Source: Mercenaria mercenaria (taxonomy: Eukaryota; Mollusca; Bivalvia; Venerida; Veneridae). From it: 64,000 bases of DNA. A model generated the notes under the pieces. It saw only the letters and a list, made by a program, of their open reading frames with translations, was not told the origin of the DNA and did not search any database. The translations under genes were made by a program, and so were the position numbers. Shown piece after piece: positions 12,265 through 24,161 of this stretch. Where the stretch lies: contig NC_069362.1 of assembly GCF_021730395.1 (NCBI RefSeq), positions 84,770,001 to 84,834,000 of the forward strand. Reading direction: 5' to 3'. The number at the start of each line of letters is the position of its first letter. The stretch's first letter is position 1.

Positions 12265-14378
12265 TTAGCTCACCTGAGCAATGCTCAGGTGAGTTTTTGT
12301 GATCGCTCGATGTCCGACGTCTGTCTGTCTGTTGTCTGTCAACATTTAGCTCGTGTATGCGATAGAGGCTGTATTTTTAACTGATCTTCATGAAATTTGG
12401 CCAGAACGATTACCCTGATAAAACCTTGGCCAGGTTCGAAAATAGGTCATCTGGGGTCAAAAACTAGGTCACTAGGTCAAATAAAAGAAAAACCTTGTGT
12501 ATGCGATAGAGGCTGTATTTTTCAACTGTTCTTCATGAAATTTTGTCAGAATGATAACCTTGATAAATCTAGGCCAGGTTTGAAAATAGGTCATCTGGGG
12601 TCAAAAACTAGGTCACTAGGTCAAATCAAAGAAAACCCTTGTGTATGCAATAGAGGCTGTATTTTTTCAACTGATCTTCATGAAATTTGGTCAAAATGAT
12701 AACCTTGATGAAATCTTGGCCATGTTCGAAAATGGGTCATCTGGGGTCAAAAACTAGGACACTAGGTCAAATCAAAGAAACATTGTGTATGCGATAGAGG
12801 CTGTATTTTTAACTGATCTTCATGAAATTTGGCCAGAACGATTACCCTGATAAAACCTTGGCCAGGTTCGAAAATAGGTCATCTGGGGTCAAAAACTAGG
12901 TCACTAGGTCAAATAAAAGAAAAACCTTGTGTATGCGATAGAGGCTGTATTTTTCAACTGTTCTTCATGAAATTTTGTCAGAATGATAACCTTGATAAAT
13001 CTAGGCCAGGTTTGAAAATAGGTCATCTGGGGTCAAAAACTAGGTCACTAGGTCAAATCAAAGAAAACCCTTGTGTATGCAATAGAGGCTGTATTTTTTC
13101 AACTGATCTTCATGAAATTTGGTCAAAATGATAACCTTGATGAAATCTTGGCCATGTTCGAAAATGGGTCATCTGGGGTCAAAAACTAGGACACTAGGTC
13201 AAATCAAAGAAACATTGTGTATGCGATAGAGGCTGTATTTTTCAACTGATCTTCATGAAATTTTGTCAAAATGATAACATTGATAAATCTAGGCCAGGTT
13301 TGAAAATAGGTCATCTGGGGTCAAAAACTAGGTCACTAGGTCAAATCAAAGAAAAATCTTGTGTATGCAATAGAGGCTGTATTTTTCAACTGATCTTCAT
13401 GTAATTTTGTCAAAATGATAACCTTGATAAAACCTTGGCTAAGTTCGAAAATATGTCATCTGGGGTCAAAAACTAGGTCACTAGGTCAAATTAAAGAAAA
13501 ACCTTGTGTATGCGATAGAGGCTGTATTTTTCAACTGATCTTCATGAAATTTTGTCAGAATGATTACCTTGATAAATCTAGGCCAGGTTTGAAAATAGGT
13601 CTTCTGGGGTCAAAAACTAGGTCACTATGTCAAATCAAAGAAAAACCTTGTGTATGCAATAGAGGCTGTATTTTTCAACTGATCTTCATGAAATTTGGTC
13701 AAAATGATAACCTTGATGATATCTTGGCCATGTTCGAAAATGCTTCATCTGGGGTCAAAAGCTAGATCACTAGGTCAAATTAAAGAAAAACCTTGTGTAT
13801 GCGATAGACGCTGTATTTTCCAACTGATCTTCATGCAATTTTGTCAGAATGATTACCTTGATGAAGTCTAGGCTAAGTTCTGAAAAGGGTCATCTGGGGT
13901 CAAAAACTAGGTCACTAGGTCAAATCAAAGAAAAACCTTGTGTATGCGATAGAGACTGTATTTTTCAATTGATGTTCATGAAATCTAGTCAGAATGATAG
14001 CCTTGATGAAATTAAGGTAAAGTTCGAATATTGATCATCTGGGATCAAAAACTAGGTCGCTAGGACAAATCGAAGAAAAATATTTTGTATGTGATAGAGG
14101 CTGTATTTTTCAATTGAGGTTCATGAAATTTGGTCAGAATGATTGCCTTGATCAAGTCCAGGTCAAGTTCGAATGTAGGTCATCTTTGCTCAAAAACTAG
14201 GTCACTAGGTCAAATGGAAGAAAATACTTGTTTACATTTAAGAGACCACCTTTTTGGTCCAATCTTAATGAAAATTGGTCAGAATATTTGTTTCTATGAA
14301 ATCACGAGGTCAAACATGTTTACACTGTTATGGTGTGTTTCTCTGGTGAGCGACCGAGGGCCGTCTTGGCCCTCTTGT
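12265..14378 (+). mobile_element. Hairpin-ended element with ~144-bp tandem array (pearl-like)
   Basis: The left end is TTTTTTAGCT followed by a perfect hairpin, CTCACCTGAGC, AAT, GCTCAGGTGAG. A short GTCTGTCTGT-rich head precedes about 13 units of 144 bp (unit starts GTGTATGC at 12353, 12497 and 12641). The right end is GGTGAGCGA plus a hairpin, AGGGCC, GTCTT, GGCCCT, then CTTGTTTA. Nearly every unit contains AGGTCACTAGGTCA. No protein is encoded, so mobility would be in trans. The structure (end hairpins, central tandem repeats) resembles bivalve pearl and Helentron-type non-autonomous elements; this assignment is an inference. Confidence 0.75.
12353..13216. repeat. 432-bp higher-order repeat (two copies of a trimer)
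   Basis: Within the 144-bp array, 12353-12784 and 12785-13216 appear identical by eye, while neighbouring single units differ at many positions. Three 144-bp units were therefore recently duplicated as a block, by unequal exchange or slippage. Confidence 0.8.
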
Positions 14379-15575
14379 TTATATTTCCCTGAGTTTTGTA
14401 TCTAACTTAGACGTCACTTCCCTTTGTATTCACTCCAAACATTAAAGTTATTTATACAGTTCAGTCATAAATATTTTGCTGATGTAATGCTTGATATGTT
14501 TTGGGCTCAATCTCAAATACAATTTAATGCGCTGGTTAAATAAAGCATTGTCCTTGACCTCAATAACTAAAAGGAATGAAAGGCTCGTCGAACGCTCCCA
14601 TATATACTTTTTTATATTTGTGAAATTATTATTATTATACCAGATTTCAACAAATTGTTGGGATTTGGTTTCTATGTTATCCTTCCCTTCCGATCTAGAT
14701 GACTAATTCTAGCATTTCAACTAAATATTGGAATGATGAGCGGATAAGATACACTTTTTCTTTGTTTACAATGTCGTGTAATGTGGCTAAATGTGGAGAA
14801 AATATTGCAGCCAGAGTAATGGTACGCTTTAAACGAGATACAGACACACACAACTACTGTAAATTACTGATAAAAATGATACCATTTATCTGCTTGCGGT
14901 TTCAGTTTTTATCGGTACGGTAAAATGTTCACCGTTTCAAATACAGGGGCGGATCAAGGACTTGAGTTTTTGTCCTTTCGCATGATATATAAGGAGTGGT
15001 TTGATGTATTCACTCCTTGTTGTATAAATGACACTAAATGAAGACATGCGAGCGAAACGGATTGAAAATGTAACGTTTTTACCTTTGGTAGGAATGTAAT
15101 CGGAGCCAGGAAAATTGTGTATGCTTTTTAAACTTTCAATATCATAGTATCGCTAATATGATATGAATTATAACGAATGGTGACTTGCGAGGAAAGAGAG
15201 AACCATTAAATTCGCTTTATTATTTTATGCTAACTGATGAAATACTGTATTTTATCAGTGAGATATAATCCATATCACTCACTGTAAATGCCGATCTACT
15301 TGTACATTGTGTATAGATTTTAAATTATTTGCTTAAAACAGGATGAAAATTGTTGTCGCATTGTTGTTCTTTATAGCATATTTCTCGACTCAAATTATTT
15401 TACTTCACGAGAATTTCATAACGTTATGCAGCAAAAAATAAAATAGAATGGAACTTTTATTTATGTCTTGTGCGTCTTTCTAACGTCACAACACGTCTGA
15501 CGTTTCCCGCGCTGAGATTAAAATTTGTTGCAAAATGCATATCACAACGTAATTAAGCATAAAATAAAAAGAACA
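14379..15575. other. AT-rich non-coding with short repeats
   Basis: No coding sequence. An (ATT)n stretch with ATACCAGATTT at 14625-14650 looks like the tail of the element that is fuller at 32917-33310. The segment around 15225-15290 shares TCAGTGAGATATA with the fold-back at 15576-15707 and may be a related fragment. Confidence 0.4.
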
Positions 15576-15707
15576 TTTGTTTGTTTTTCGTGAATATGGA
15601 ATATATCTCACCTCGAAGTGAGAAAATATTCACATTTCCTCTCGCGCTACGCGAAATTTTCTCATTTCTCAGTGAGATATATTGCATATTCACTCAAAAC
15701 AAACAAA
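15576..15707. repeat. Fold-back (MITE-like) inverted repeat
   Basis: Arms of about 52 bp face each other: left TTTGTTTGTTTTTCGTGAAT and following, right the reverse complement of CATATTCACTCAAAACAAAC and preceding bases. They differ at few positions. The loop contains the smaller palindrome TCTCGCGCTACGCGA. It is non-coding and probably a MITE or its end pair. Confidence 0.6.
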
Positions 15708-15989
15708 TATCCTCTATATAGCTATACGGAGCTTTTACTTGCATAGAAAGAAACTTAAAAAACCCCGTATGCTTGACATAAATTATTATTTTTTTAGGGT
15801 GTGGGTTGTTAGATGAGCAGATGGTACGCCCTCACTGAATCCACTAGGGTTAAATATCATCAAAGGTATCAGATGGAAATTGTGGTTACATTTTGGTTTG
15901 TCAGCTATCATTCCCGTTTAACAGTTTAAAAATATTTGAAGAGTTATAGCTTCCGCATAATTCTTGTTAACTAATGATTTTGTAACAGA

Positions 15990-18900
15990 ACGTCTTGATT
16001 TTTTTCAGCTTGATTAAATGCAGCCTCTGTAGAATTTAATCCTGTTAGCTGATTTGTTAACATTTTACGTGATTAGTTCGAGTTTTGCTGGTTATTTTTA
16101 TAACATAGTTAAAAATAATAGACATACAAAAATGTCATACTTCTTCATTATTATGATTAGAAGGTTCTAGAATACTGTGTTACCAGCATAACATGTGGAT
16201 TCGACCAAATTTTTTTTTTATACTTATTCACATGCATTCATATAACCCTTTTAGACCATCTGATATCCAATATGCTGATCAGTAGCGCCCCCTACCCCAC
16301 TTCTCTCCTCCACCCCCACCCCACTCCCTTTACACACGCGCGCGCACGCACGCACATATGCATGCACACGCGTACACACACACGCACACACACAACACAC
16401 GCACGCAGGCACACAAACAGAGTACTGAGAAGAAGAATGGATAATAACAGAAAATACTAAATGCATATTTTGAAGTACATTATCTGTTTTCAGTTGGTTT
16501 GTTTTTACATACTAATTACATATGTATAAGAAGAATGGATAATAACAGAAAATACTTAATGCATATTTTGAAGTACATTATCTATTTTCAGTTGTTTTTT
16601 TTTTTAACATACTAATTACATATGTTCCGTACTAAATGTTATGGATTTCTTCTTTTCAGTCCTAAGCCTATGTAAAATATTGGTTAGAGTGGTGAAATAA
16701 AGCAATGGCCGTGAACCATCCTTAATATTATGATATTTAGAATGAATTGTCGGACACTCCTTCTACCATTGCTTACTTACTCACTGTTGGAAACTCATGT
16801 GTCGCAGAATCGTGATATTGCGTATTGATTTGGCGCATGAGAACGTTCAATCATTTTCTTGGTGACATGACATCTATATCTTAAAAGTTTCACCACTGAA
16901 AATATGCTTGAAAAAATATTTGCCACAAATATTTAAATATGAAGTATGTAATATAGTATGATACCAACGTCAATGTCTTGTACATAAAACAATGTAAGTA
17001 AGAGTCTTTATCTTTCTGACAAGTGTATATTTTTATTTCTAAACCACTCTTGTATTATATACGATATGTACTGTAAAAACAAATATAATATAATGATCAA
17101 ACAAAAAATATCAAGAACAAATGAAATAGAAAAAATAAAAACAAACAAAAGGTCGTTAGTCAATTTTTCTTCAATAGGGACTGCGTTTTTTTTATTCAAA
17201 ATTAAGTAGAAGGACCTGTATACTCTCCAGATAGACCATTTATGAACAAGGTTTCATGAAGAAGTCTCTTGCACTTTTAAAGTTAGCAAAGGATAAATGT
17301 TTTGTGACAGACTGACCAATGAGTGGACAGAAACAGGTAAACAAGGACAAAGTGAAATTATGTATGTATTCTATATGTTGCATTTTACACCATAATGTCA
17401 TCTATCTATTTACAAGGTTTCACATGATATCTTGTATCTATGTTTAAAGTTTTCCCATGAAAAGTTTCATGTAAGCCTTTGTACTTTTAACTAATGACAT
17501 GATTCAGTGTATGTAATATTTTAATTCCTTATAGTCTTAGCAACCATATATATTGAACAGCAACAAAATTATACAACAACATTGAACAACAACAGAATCA
17601 TAACTAGTGTTATAAAAGTGAGAAAACCTTAGATTTAAACAAAGCTGTTGACGCTTCTACTCCACAATACCGTCAAATATTTCCTAGGCCCTTTTCCCAA
17701 ACTCTGCAAAATGTATACATTAAGCGCGATACTGTTGTGTATAGGTTTAATCCTGGCGTGAATGAGTAAGAGTTGCTGTCGCTATTTGTTTTACCTCCAA
17801 TGTTCGAACAATAAAGGGCATAAATTATTTTGGTTGAGGCCAAGGTACTATAACGGTCAAGACCAGTATGTTTAGATATTGTAATAGTGTCTATGCGGCA
17901 GTCACTTCTTGACAACAGCCCTAATCATTATCAAACTTCATACTGAGAACTGATTTAAGTGACGGTAACCGCATATTTTAAAATGCCTTTTTCATTCGCC
18001 CGTTTTGGAAAAAATGCGGACATATTATGTGGTGGTGCGAGTGTCTGTCCGTTCGTCCGTCATAATTTATGTCCGGAGCATAACCATACAAGGAATTGAA
18101 TTTAAACATTGCATACAGGTAGATGGCGTTGAAGCGATGTGCAGAGCGCGCATGAACAAGGTCGGTGGGTCAAACGTTAAGGTCACAAATTGGGCTCAAA
18201 TGTCAAATTGTCCCTGTAACTTAATAACCGTTTAGGACATTTACTTCAATCTTGGCATATAGGTAGGTCGCGATGAGACGATATGCACAGTGCATGAAAC
18301 AGGTCGGAGGGTCAAAGGTCAGTGTTACAGCATGGTCAAATATGTCTGTCATATTTTGTTTCCTAGGAAATAACAATAATCATTCAAAATATTGACTCTT
18401 AAGTATTCCGTCACCGCCCCGGACAAAAACCCCATCCCTTATCCATCGCTACTATACACCCACCCTCCGATACACATCCAATATTTTCTTTATACTTTAC
18501 TTCCTTCTCCTGTGATCCAGAACTTTGGTCTTATATTTCCCCGTTTGGCGGAGCTCTTGGTTTAAACTATAACGAAAACGATAATCATACTCGATTGAAC
18601 TCCGCTAAGTTCGATATAGTATTTAATATTTGCTACAGCATTTTCATCCGTGACAACTACTTAATCTCCATAACAAAACAAAATATATTTGGGACCAGCT
18701 GCCTTCTTAACGTTTCTTACCATCTGTCCTTCAACATTCATTGTAAAATTTCAATGATTAATATAACATACTGAATGGATATTCTCATCTATGTCTTACC
18801 ATTTAAACAGCTGGTGGGATGTGTTTATGTGCAATAAAAGTAGTGTTATACTAACCTTGTAATAACGCATAACATCTATACGGACAACTGTTTCATCTGA

Positions 18901-19200
18901 TTTTAATACAAAATATTAATCCTACTGTAAAATGTATAAAAGCTGGTACTAAATTAAACATTATGTTTTCTTAGAGATCAGTAAACTAGTTCTCTATGCA
19001 TATTATGGGAACGATTTACAAGGTCTAGACTATAGATGCTATACTTGCGTGAAGGTCAGATCCAACTACGTAAACAAAAATACAGCAAATATTTAAATTT
19101 GATGAAATATGTACCCAGACGTATAAATTAAATTTTGATAATTCATTATTCGACAAAGTCTAGCGATTTTTATTACCTTACAATATTATGAATATAGCAT
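15990..19200. repeat. Duplicated block I, copy 2
   Basis: Diverged copy of about 250-5520 in the same order and orientation. It lacks the long 42-bp array and the element at 1880-2906. Instead it holds a microsatellite-like Pu/Py stretch at 16330-16412 (alternating CG/CA with CACACG) and the element at 17985-18565. A local tandem duplication of about 90 bp lies at 16430-16620, where AAGAAGAATGGATAATAACA occurs twice. Confidence 0.65.
17985..18565 (+). mobile_element. Non-autonomous array element inserted in block I copy 2
   Basis: This segment is absent from the matching part of copy 1. It has a CTGTCCGTTCGTCCGTC head (18044-18060), two diverged units with GGTAGATGGCG or GGTAGGTCGCG and GGTCGG plus GGGTCAAA, and a tail ending TTTGGCGGAGCTCTTGG. 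No protein is encoded. Confidence 0.5.
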
Positions 19201-19890
19201 CATAAATAAAACTGGGTCAACGACATGTAGTTATTCATCCATTCACCCGTCTAGACATATTTTGACCGTAAGGGCCTTGACTTTTCAATACATCTTGAAA
19301 CTTGACTAACAGTTTATATTTTATCGCAGTATTTCGGACGAGATGTTCGCCAAGTGAGGTCATGTACCTCAAGTACCTGTACGCGTTGCAATAGATTACT
19401 GATGAAAGATAGCGCAAGAAGACCTCTCAGACATGATGTGCACCTGTTAAATCAGCTACTTACATGCAGTTTATACTTTATTTCATTATCTTGTACTAAC
19501 ACTTAAATTTCATATAGTGATTAAAGTTTTATAAGAATTTTAAATTTTATATCTTGGCAGTTTTAACATAAAGTTTTTGGGAAAAAATTCCATCTGAACT
19601 TCTTAAATGAACATACACTAGTAATATGACGACTTGATATTGAACTGTAGATTTGTTTCTTACTACTAAGTCTTGGCGTCAAGGATTTTTCCCTGATTTT
19701 ATTATACACATGTGCCTGGTTTACTAGAAATCTGAAAACTTCATTAGACTAGTCAAATTGACATTTTCATTTCGGTTTACCCCATGTCCTTTTTTTAAAG
19801 ATCTAGTCATTTAAATATTATAAAGTGATAAATCAGGTGAAACTTCTCGCTTTTGATAATATGCTATTGTATCAGATATAATTATTTTAG
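19201..19890. other. Non-coding
   Basis: No gene, RNA or repeat recognised. Confidence 0.4.
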
Positions 19891-19899
19891 TTACATTAC

Positions 19900-20017
19900 T
19901 TTAGCTCAGATATTCTTCCTTTAGAAACTTTAGGCCTTTATAATACTTGTATGTCAAAATTGTATGCCCGAAAGGGTGCAAAATTGGTGAATAAAAGTAA
20001 TTCTATTCTATTCTATG
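19900..20017 (+). mobile_element. LINE or SINE 3' end with (ATTCT)n tail
   Basis: The sequence GTATGCCCGAAAGGGTGCAA followed by GGTGAATAAAAGTAATTCTATTCTATTCTATGG has the form of a 5'-truncated retroposon 3' end with a short tandem tail. The family is not determined. Confidence 0.45.
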
Positions 20018-20806
20018 GTATACACTTTCATCAAGTAGTGGTAAACTGGTACTGAAGTATTTTAGATTTTAATTGCCGAACCATCTGTGCATACAAAAGG
20101 ACGAGCGCATGTTTACAAAGACCGTCTACACCCAAACACAATATTGCGGTTAACCAAAATTTGGGTAACAGCGATCTACATAATTGTACTTCCTTATATA
20201 TTCTTTTGTTTTACAATCATGCAATAACGACAGAATCGGCAAAAAAGCTCAGTTTATGTCAGTTTCGTTTCACGTTTTATTTGGGAGCGGATTCATATAG
20301 CACATTCTCATGTAGTACAACACGGGCAATTACAGTAAACATCAGAGAAAATGAAATGTTGAAATGAACACCCATGCTGATCACAGTCGGAAAAGTCTTC
20401 CGGTACAAACACAACACATAATGTAATAGAAAATTTTACTTAAATTGGGCTACCGCTCGAGGTATTCAGTTTTCTCTGGATGAGCAATTAATCATGAAAA
20501 TATGCAGTATACAGAGATCAAACTTCTTATTGTTTATACATTAATTCAAGGTTATATGATTTCTAAGGTAGAACATAATGTAAAAAGTGCATCTGTTGGC
20601 AGTTAGGTTTATGCGAAGTACAAAGGCAACTTTGTTTACATAAATTTCATTCATGAATTTCAATGATCTAAATTTAGAAATTTGGGTTCCCAATTTTCAT
20701 TTCACACGGAGTTATTCATTCATAAACCCGCGTGTTTGTGTAGTAAAATGCTATCAATGTGGTTTGGCGATTTATACTCCGCTCTTCATTTTGGATTAAG
20801 CAGACT
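20018..20806 (+). promoter_or_regulatory. Upstream region of the HEPN-propeller gene
   Basis: AT-rich upstream sequence. At 20260-20273 the complement of CAGTTTCGTTTCAC contains the IRF-type core AAACGAAA (AANNGAAA). It is a single site without the canonical two-base ISRE spacing, so it is weak. A short upstream open frame starting ATGCTATCAATGTGG near 20748 overlaps the proposed start out of frame. The transcription start is not identifiable. Confidence 0.25.
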
Positions 20807-22608
20807 ATGGTAAGATATTCATTTTTATTAATCTATTCATTTCAATGTTTACTGTTATGAAAAAGTTTATTATCCGTTAGTTAACACATTTAACCTTTCA
20901 CACCTATTTTCAGGCCGCTATCTGTACCCAGGAGGAGAAACGTGTGTACCGCTTAATATCAATGCTGAATGAAGAGGGACGACTTGTTCTCAGATTATGT
21001 ATATTTTTCCTGTTGCCACAGTTCGCTTGTAAACCTTTCGAGGAATACCTGGGACAGGCTCAAGTCAAGAAAAGGATAGAAGATGCGTTATATAAGAGTA
21101 AAATAATCACAACGGACCAGTTCCTCATGATGTTTCCAAAAGTGGGCGTGCCTGATTTCAAATTATTAGATATAACTTTACTTGTGTTTCTCATTCGACA
21201 GCTTCATCCATTTCTTAAGCCAAGTAATCAAATATGGACAGATCCGCCCGAAGGAAATACAAGCATCGAAGCGGACATTTCTCGTATTAGAAATTTAAGG
21301 AATAGGTTGTCACATACTGGGATAGCGTCCTTATCAGAGGCAGATTTTGAGATTGAGTACAATCAGCTGGAAACTATTTTATGCCGGCTGGCTGGAAATG
21401 TGGGTAAAAGTAGGATAACTCCAGATGGAATAAAAGAAAGGTTGAAAAAGAAGAAAACTGGATCTTTTGAGACAAAACCGGTTCAAATTGATATATCTAC
21501 AAATGTATCAGACAGTTTAGAAAGAAGAACTAAATCATTACAAAATGTCGTAGCTGAAGACAAAACAACAAGTACCTCGTCTCTCCAAGAATGTCAAACA
21601 CATCAAACCCAACAACAACGTAGGCCGGTTCAAATTAATGTATCTACACATGTATCAGACAGTTTAGAAAGAACTGAATCATTACAAATGGTCGTGGCTG
21701 AAGACAAAACAACAAGTACCTCATCTCTTCAAGAATTTCAAACACATCAAACCCAACAACAACGTAGTGGAGGCAGACTTTGTTCTTTTTCAAAATTGTG
21801 TATCTTTCAATCATGTTGCAAGGACTTTGAACCCAGAACTTTCCTCACAAATGACCATACCTCTTTGGAGTACCGCTGTTCTATAACCAGTATTGCTGTT
21901 CTTCAGAATGGAACATTACTGGCAACTGACACAGCACATAATGTAGTTGAAGCATTTACCTGCTCAGGACAACAGTTTGAAGAATTCAAGTGCCAAACCC
22001 CAAATTCTGTATGTGCAATAAATCATGACACCGCCGCGGTATCATTATGTAAAGAAAAGAAAATTATTCTTTTAAATATAGCGTGTCAGTCAAGGAGCAT
22101 GATTTCCAAATTGGAATACGATGTTAAGTGTACTTGTGATATACTGAGTGTAAAATATAATTCAGGCTTTTTATATGTGTTGTGTGAAAAGGGTGAAGTA
22201 CACACAATAAATAGTAATACGGGCACCGAACAAGCATTATATCAAACAAACATCCTAATGCCGTCTTATTTCGATATTACTTCTGATGGAAACAAAATCT
22301 ACATTAGTAAAGGATCAACAATAACCTGTTTGGGGTTACCTGGAAATTGTGAAAAGAAATATATTGATAAGACTGGGCGGGAACTGAAAGGTATTGTGGT
22401 CAGAAGAAATAAGATGTACGCATCTGTTTGGGATGGAGGTATTGTTTTAAAGTTAAACAAAGATTTAACACTAGTCAAGGAAATATTTATTGACAATCTA
22501 CAAAACCCGATGGCATTATGTAAATTTAAAGAGCATCTGTACTTATCAAAATACAGGACCGACTTAGACAGATATATGTGCAGAGAAATTGTTTTTGTTA
22601 AGATATGA
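20807..22608 (+). CDS. DZIP3-like HEPN domain plus NHL-like beta-propeller protein
   Basis: The only intact-looking host gene here. Proposed structure: exon 1 ends at an ATG (20807-20809) directly before a donor (GTAAGA), a 104-bp intron ends in a pyrimidine-rich acceptor (CACACCTATTTTCAG), and exon 2 runs 20914-22608, about 565 residues in all. The alternative is an in-exon ATG at 20962, which would lose conserved-looking N-terminal residues. Residues about 15-165 resemble a DZIP3/hRUL138-like HEPN domain, with the Rx4H motif R130-N-R-L-S-H135 that forms the catalytic site in HEPN RNases. Residues 190-287 are a polar linker with a 49-residue tandem duplication. Residues about 315-565 form short blade-like repeats (for example SITSIAVLQNGTLLATD, NKIYISKGSTITCLG) resembling NHL/TRIM-type propellers. 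No RING, signal peptide or membrane segment is clear. Bivalve HEPN families are thought to act in immunity or RNA handling; a role here is inferred. AATAAA lies at 22830. Confidence 0.8.
21478..21768 (+). repeat. 147-bp tandem duplication inside the coding exon
   Basis: 21478-21624 and 21625-21768 are nearly identical direct repeats, both starting CCGGTTCAAATT and ending near ACCCAACAACAACGTAG. They encode two copies of a 49-residue Ser/Thr/Gln-rich linker with VSDSLER and AEDKTTSTSSLQE. Pseudogene B at 30.3 kb retains only one trace of it, so the duplication either arose after the split or was lost in B. Confidence 0.9.
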
Positions 22609-24160
22609 TTATATGATTATATTTGTTTATCCAAAGTGCATGTTTGTTTAGTCTTCTTCTTCAGACAAAAAAAATGTTTTCTTTTCTGTGAGTTACACGA
22701 TTGCAAAAAAGAGCAGTCAACAAGTTGATCAGTTGTGTCTTTGTATCTGTTACAAGTTCATTTGACAGACGTCTTTTTTGTTGGGTTTTTCATGTTGAGG
22801 AAGACCCCCCATATAAGTTATAATTATATAATAAAATAACTCCACCGTGCATTATTTCCTCATGGGCGGACACCTGGGTAGAACCATAACAGACGTCTTA
22901 GAGCAAAATATTTTAATTGAATCATATAATGAGTAGTACAGTGTCATTTCTTACACTGACTGAAATTAGACTCATCCCTTCGCGAGTTTAAATGATTTAT
23001 GAAATTGTATGTGGCTAAAAATCCCATCTCTGTGTTATGGTTTTAAATTAGATGATGGCGTCAAGTGAGAGGAGATGCAGTTAAATGTTTAACATAATTT
23101 TGTGACATGTGAGTTACTTTTTTCCCGCGGTTGAACAGTAATAATATTGTCTTAGGCGGCTGTTCTTATAGCTCTGGCATTTGCGTATAACCAACTGTCC
23201 CGCTATAATACATTGTAGAAATGTCCCCGCTACGATAGCGAGACAACAGCCTCTTGAATAATTATGTAACTGCTTATTTATTTGATGTTTATAATTATAC
23301 CGTGTTCAGACTACGTTTTTAAACCTATATTAACTTGGGTTTATTTTTTAAACTTGTTTTCGTCCACACTATATGCGGTGTAAAATGTGAATTATGTAAA
23401 GGTCAAGTGGTTTCTGTAATATAGCATTAAAACTACCTCGGGAGGTGGTTTTAATACTATACTAAAAAGTAATACTACATTATTTTACAAGTGTGAACGC
23501 AAATGGGAGTTTTAACTGGTTTTACAATCCTAAATTCCCTGATTTTACCTTTTTGCAGAAGAATACCATGTGTTTCTCTTTTGTATCAAACAATTGATGC
23601 TATGGCTGGCAAAAGTAATTGGATTGTCGATGAAACAAAAACATTAAATTGCGATATGGAGTCATGCTGATGCTCAAAATGGACTATAGACAGATGGACA
23701 AAAATTCTTAGATAAACACAGAAGTTTAAACTTCTTGTTTCTGTCAGCCTCCTTCTTTGTAACCTTGCTTATTGCAAAATATTTGTTTACTTGTAACTTT
23801 GCAGGTATATATTTAAACCACATTTCTTTGCCTAGTGTGGAAGCAAACTAGATTATATTTTGATGGGTTTTTAAAAGTCAAATACCAATTATAGCCAATT
23901 AGCGCCAGATAAAAATAAAACCGATGGTATTAGTAATGTCATGCCGGAACAGAACGTTGCTCTGTCTAGCATTTTCGTCATTTTGAGTGACTCTGAGGCT
24001 GTGTTTTTGGTGCTCGGTTCTTCCGATAAATCTACCTTTGAGAATTCGACCTCTAAGTTGATTTATTATATTAAGCTTTCTGCTCTCATTTCTTGGCAGA
24101 AAAGTTGAAACGTATCTTGATAAATTGTCCTGTTATTTTGAGTACTCTTTATAAAACCGT
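22609..24160 (+). repeat. 3' flank of unit A
   Basis: Non-coding downstream sequence that recurs after pseudogene B (31390-32160) and remnant C (38880-39790). It includes a shared old SINE-core fragment at about 22840-22900 (GGGCGGACACCTGGGTAGAAC). The same fragment is present in all three units, so that insertion predates the duplications. Confidence 0.7.
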
Positions 24161-24161
24161 T

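Noticed and set aside
12397-14034. Repeated plus-strand open frames (KTRSLGQIKEKPCVC-type)
   Set aside because: They are translations of the 144-bp array, with stops in most units and no host-gene features.
16251-16466. Cys/Val-rich or His/Thr-rich open frames
   Set aside because: They arise from the alternating CA/CG microsatellite at 16330-16412.
22840-22900. Separate recent SINE insertions in each unit
   Set aside because: The same fragment sits at the same place in units A, B and C, so it is one old insertion copied with the units.
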